A DNA stretch of 64,000 nt from Streptomyces sp. NBC_01445 (GTDB lineage Bacteria > Actinomycetota > Actinomycetes > Streptomycetales > Streptomycetaceae), in NCBI RefSeq assembly GCF_035918235.1, contig NZ_CP109485.1, forward strand, positions 2,542,001 through 2,606,000, written 5' to 3'. Below the pieces are notes generated by a model. It made no database searches. It saw only the letters and a list, made by a program, of their open reading frames with translations, and was not told the origin of the DNA. Numbering within the stretch: the stretch's first letter is position 1; every line of letters starts with the position of its first letter. A program made the translations under genes and the position numbers. This document shows positions 60,771 through 64,000 of this stretch, piece by piece.

Positions 60771-63206
60771 ATGGACCTCACTCGCAGACAGACCCTGACC
60801 CTGGCGGGCGCGACCGCCGCGGCGGCGCTCCCCCTGACAGCGGGAGTCGCGTCGGCAGCGGACGCCGCAGAAGCGGCGGACGCCCCTGCCGCCGACACGT
60901 TCGACGAACTGCTGGCGCGCGCCGAGGAGCAGCTCACCGGCGGCGCGTTCGACACCGCCGACCCGGACTTCGCCGCCGCCGTCAAGGCCCTCGACACGCA
61001 GGCGTCCGCCTGGTGGAAGGACCTCGACCGGAATGCGGGCAGGAAGGCTCTGTGGGCCGACCTTTCCCCTGCGTCGGACCCCGGAATGTTCGGGCAGAGC
61101 TATCCGCGCCTGCGCACCCTGGCCACCGCCTGGGCCACCCCCGGCACCTCGCTGACCGGCAGCCCGGAGGTCGCCGACGCACTCGTCGCGGCCCTGAGCT
61201 TCCTGGGCACCACTGGCTACAACCCGGCCCGCGGCGAGTCCGGCAACTGGTGGTTCTGGGAGATCGGCGCGCCCCGGGCGCTGATGGACACCTGCGTACT
61301 CATGCGGTCGAAGCTGCCTGCCGCGGATCTGGCCGGATACGTCGCGACCGTCGCGAAGTTCTGCCCGAACCCCGACCGCCGCACCAACTCCCCCTCCCTC
61401 TCCGAGACCGGCGCGAACCGCGCCGACAAGGCCGTCATCGTGGCCCTGCGCGGGCTGCTCGCCCGGGACGCGGCCACGGTCGCGCTGGCCCGCGACGGCC
61501 TGTCGGACGTGCGGGACAACGGGCGCCGCAGCCTCTTCACCTATGTCACCTCGGGCGACGGCTTCTACGAGGACGGGTCGTTCGTCCAGCACGACAGCGT
61601 CGCCTACACGGGGACGTACGGCAGTGTGCTGCTCGGCAGCGCGGGGCAGCTGATCGCGCTGCTCGCCGGGTCGGACTGGGCCGTGAACGACCCGAAGGTG
61701 TCGGTGCTGTACGAGGCGGTGGAGCGGTCCTTCTCGCCCGTCATGTTCGACGGGCTGATGATGGACGCGCTGCGCGGGCGGGCGATCTCGCGCGAGCGGG
61801 CCCGCGACTACAACGACGGTGCTGTCACCCTCACTTACATCCTCCAGCTCGCCGCGGGCGCCCCGGCCCCGTACGCCGACCGCTGGCGTGCGCTCGCCAA
61901 GGGGTGGATCAGCCGTAACAAGGCCAATCCGTACGCGAGTCTCGTCGGCATCCCGGCTCTGGCGCGCGCAAAGGCCGTCCTCGACGACAAGGCGATCCCG
62001 GCGGCAGAGCGTCTCACCGGTCACTTCTCGTTCGCCGACATGGACCGCGTGGTGCACCGGCGCCCCGGCTGGGCGCTCGCCCTGTCGCTCTCCTCGAAGC
62101 GCATCGCCGCGTACGAAGCGGGCAACGGTGAGAACCTGCACGGCTGGTACACCGGCGACGGCATGACCTATCTGTACGACGGTGACGACCTCGGCCAGTT
62201 CGGCGACGGGTTCTGGCCGACCGTCGACCCGTACCGGCTGCCGGGCACGACGGTGGACACGCGCGCCCGTGCGGACCTCGGCACGGGCGCCGGCACCGGC
62301 ACGTACCGCCCGAAGAACGCCGTGGCGGGCGGCGCCGTCCTCCAGGACCAGTACGGCGCGGCAGCGATGGAACTCATCGCCGACGGCAGCACCTTGCAGG
62401 CGCGGAAGGCGTGGTTCTGCCTGGACAACGCGGTCGTCTCGCTCGGCGCGGGCATCACCGCGAGCGACGGCCGCGCGATCGAAACCGTCGTCGAGAACCG
62501 CAGTCTCCGCACTGGCGGGGCGCAACGCCTCCTGGTGGACGGGCGGCGGCAGCCTGGCGAGCAGGGCTGGTCCGCATCGCTGTCCCGCGCCGACTGGGCG
62601 CATCTGGAGGGCACGGGCGGCTACGTCTTTCCCGACCATCCAGGAAGCGCGCCCGACGGCGTCACCCTGAGAGCGCTGCGGGAGGAGCGCACCGGCACGT
62701 GGGGCGCCCTCAACTCCGGTGCGGACACCGGGGGCGGCACCGACCCGGTCACCCGCCGCTACGTCACCCTGTGGTTCGACCACGGCTCCTCCCCCACCGA
62801 CTCCTCGTACGCCTACGTGCTCCTGCCGGGTGCGAGCGCCGTGGCGACCGGGATCTGGGCGCACTCGCGGCCCGTGCGGATCGTGGCGAACAACGCCACG
62901 GTCCAGGCCGTCGAGGCGCGCCGCCTCGGGCTCCTCGCCGCGCACTTCTGGGGTCCCGGCAGCGCCGCCGGACTCACATCGTCCGGTCCCGGCACCGTCC
63001 TGGTGCGGCGGCACGGCGACGCCATCGCGGTCGCCGTGGCCGACCCAAGCCGCACCGGGTCGACGCTCACGGTCGAACTCCCCTTCCCCGTACGCAAGGT
63101 GACCCGTGCCGACGACACGATCACACTCACCCCGGGCCGCCGGCCCGTCCTGACGATCGACGTCGCAGGCTCACGCGGGCACAGCCACACGGCGGAACTC
63201 GCATGA
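60771..63206 (+). CDS. Polysaccharide lyase family 8 (hyaluronate/chondroitin/xanthan lyase type)
   Basis: An 811-residue secreted protein with a twin-arginine signal (LTRRQTLTLAGATAAAALPL). It has the PL8 layout: N-terminal alpha/alpha toroid, central beta-sandwich, C-terminal beta domain. Probable catalytic residues are Asn216 (ETGANRADK), His274 and Tyr283 in VQHDSVAYTGTYG, with the His-Tyr spacing of nine as in hyaluronate lyase; NWWFWEIGAPR carries the aromatic patch. It splits uronic-acid-containing polysaccharide by beta-elimination, giving unsaturated products that the importer unit could take up. Hyaluronan, chondroitin or xanthan cannot be told apart here. Confidence 0.92.
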   Translation: MDLTRRQTLTLAGATAAAALPLTAGVASAADAAEAADAPAADTFDELLARAEEQLTGGAFDTADPDFAAAVKALDTQASAWWKDLDRNAGRKALWADLSPASDPGMFGQSYPRLRTLATAWATPGTSLTGSPEVADALVAALSFLGTTGYNPARGESGNWWFWEIGAPRALMDTCVLMRSKLPAADLAGYVATVAKFCPNPDRRTNSPSLSETGANRADKAVIVALRGLLARDAATVALARDGLSDVRDNGRRSLFTYVTSGDGFYEDGSFVQHDSVAYTGTYGSVLLGSAGQLIALLAGSDWAVNDPKVSVLYEAVERSFSPVMFDGLMMDALRGRAISRERARDYNDGAVTLTYILQLAAGAPAPYADRWRALAKGWISRNKANPYASLVGIPALARAKAVLDDKAIPAAERLTGHFSFADMDRVVHRRPGWALALSLSSKRIAAYEAGNGENLHGWYTGDGMTYLYDGDDLGQFGDGFWPTVDPYRLPGTTVDTRARADLGTGAGTGTYRPKNAVAGGAVLQDQYGAAAMELIADGSTLQARKAWFCLDNAVVSLGAGITASDGRAIETVVENRSLRTGGAQRLLVDGRRQPGEQGWSASLSRADWAHLEGTGGYVFPDHPGSAPDGVTLRALREERTGTWGALNSGADTGGGTDPVTRRYVTLWFDHGSSPTDSSYAYVLLPGASAVATGIWAHSRPVRIVANNATVQAVEARRLGLLAAHFWGPGSAAGLTSSGPGTVLVRRHGDAIAVAVADPSRTGSTLTVELPFPVRKVTRADDTITLTPGRRPVLTIDVAGSRGHSHTAELA

Positions 63207-63301
63207 GGTCATGTCTGTCGGTTCCGACCGTCGACGTCCGTCCCAGGCACGCATAGGGTCACCCCGGCCCGCCACTTCCGATCAAGGAGCGACACGCCCC
63301 C

Positions 63302-64000
63302 ATGCCCGCACCACACCTCTCACTGCCGCCCACCGACCGTGTCCTGTCCCCGCTCACGGGCTGGACGCGGGCCCACTGGGAGGCGCTCGCCGACCGGCAG
63401 TTGGAGGCGCTCATCCCGTACGCGACGCCCGGGTTCGCGCAGTACCGGCTGCCGGGGCGGGCCAGCTGGTCGGGCGTCGTGTCGGACGGGCTCGAGGGGT
63501 TCGCGCGGTCATTCCTGCTTGCCTCCTTCCGCATAGCGGGCGCGGGCGGGGACGTCGATCCCCGACTCGTAGAACGCTACGCGGAGGGTCTGACAACCGG
63601 CACGGACCGCGGGCGCGGCACGGGCCTCGACGGCGAGGCGTGGCCCGAACTCACCGACTGCTCCCAGCAGATGGTGGAGGCGGCGTCCATCGCGATCGGG
63701 CTGCACGAGACCCGCCCCTGGATCTGGGACAAGCTCGACTCCCGGGTCCAGGAGCGGATCGTGGACTGGTTCTCCGGATTCGTCGGCGGCCGCACCTGGG
63801 ACAACAACTGGCGTCTCTTCCAGGTGGTTTCGGAGCAGTTCCTGGCCTCGGTCGGAGCCCCGTACAGCCAGGACGACATCGACGGCGGCCTCGACCGCAT
63901 CGAGGACTGGTATGTCGGCGACGGCTGGTACACGGACGGGGACGGCCGCAACTTCGACTACTACATCGGCTGGGCCATGCATCTGTACCCGCTGCTGTGG
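63302..64000 (+). CDS. DUF2264 family protein (3' end outside window)
   Basis: The frame from ATG 63302 is open to the last base (233 codons). AAGGAG precedes by about 11 bases. It carries DUF2264 marks: LEGFARSFLLASFRIAG, ELTDCSQQMVEAASIAIGL, NNWRLFQVVSEQFL and DWYVGDGWYTDGDGRNFDYYIGWAMH. The family has an alpha/alpha-barrel like heparinase and unsaturated-glucuronyl enzymes and occurs in glycan-degradation loci. There is no signal peptide, so it probably acts inside on imported oligosaccharides. Confidence 0.88.
   Translation, partial: MPAPHLSLPPTDRVLSPLTGWTRAHWEALADRQLEALIPYATPGFAQYRLPGRASWSGVVSDGLEGFARSFLLASFRIAGAGGDVDPRLVERYAEGLTTGTDRGRGTGLDGEAWPELTDCSQQMVEAASIAIGLHETRPWIWDKLDSRVQERIVDWFSGFVGGRTWDNNWRLFQVVSEQFLASVGAPYSQDDIDGGLDRIEDWYVGDGWYTDGDGRNFDYYIGWAMHLYPLLW

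Overview
The window reads as a chromosomal segment of a Streptomyces or close relative. The DNA is very GC-rich, third codon positions are strongly G/C, starts are often GTG, genes are coupled by ATGA/GTGA overlaps, and there are many Tat and lipoprotein signals, PucR/LacI/XRE regulators and a graspetide-type RiPP cluster. Most genes are ordinary accessory metabolism, but several regions show decay, fusion or unusual regulation.

Region 1 (1-15.8 kb) is a peptide-catabolism locus. It holds the end of an N-acylamino-acid racemase gene, a PucR regulator, an MFS transporter, three penicillin-recognising serine hydrolases (class A-like, class C-like, class A-like), a complete oligopeptide ABC transporter in which the second permease is fused to the first ATPase, and an 1118-residue S9 peptidase fused to a class C-like serine hydrolase. 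From the second hydrolase on, every junction overlaps. I infer uptake and breakdown of D-amino-acid-containing peptides such as murein peptides, with the racemase returning D-residues to the L-form. Region 2 (15.8-17.3 kb) is a graveyard of truncated genes: a second PucR, an epimerase, a TniB-like ATPase and a GntR C-terminus.

Region 3 (17.4-23.3 kb) is probably a cell-envelope module: a dacB-type carboxypeptidase and an ABC exporter pair, divergent from a NarL-type two-component system, with a perfect 11-bp-arm palindrome in the shared promoter region. Region 4 (23.3-30.3 kb) lies between an integrase fragment and a tRNA-Pro(GGG) gene. It carries a SLOG-fold protein, an XRE regulator, three small unknown genes and a tgmA-tgmB-tgmC graspetide cluster in which tgmB is frameshifted. 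A hairpin-rich non-coding stretch follows.

Region 5 (30.4-41.2 kb) holds a split transketolase pair behind a SoxR/MerR-type box, an MFS exporter, a YjbR-like protein, a secreted ThuA/sugar-dehydrogenase/PKD protein with a sugar isomerase, and a small decayed patch. Region 6 (41.3-48.8 kb) holds an SsuABC/TauABC-type importer, a LacI regulator with tandem operators between the divergent units, a LysR regulator, and kbl-tdh for threonine catabolism.

Region 7 (49-64 kb) is a glycan-utilisation locus. On the minus strand are a sugar ABC importer, an M1 aminopeptidase and a beta-helix/F5-8C protein. On the plus strand are a 2-hydroxyacid dehydrogenase, a LacI regulator, an M60-like metallopeptidase, a family 8 polysaccharide lyase and a DUF2264 protein that runs off the end. 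Three sites fitting or nearly fitting GnAAnCGnTTnC precede these units and suggest one LacI regulon for glycosaminoglycan or glycoprotein breakdown.
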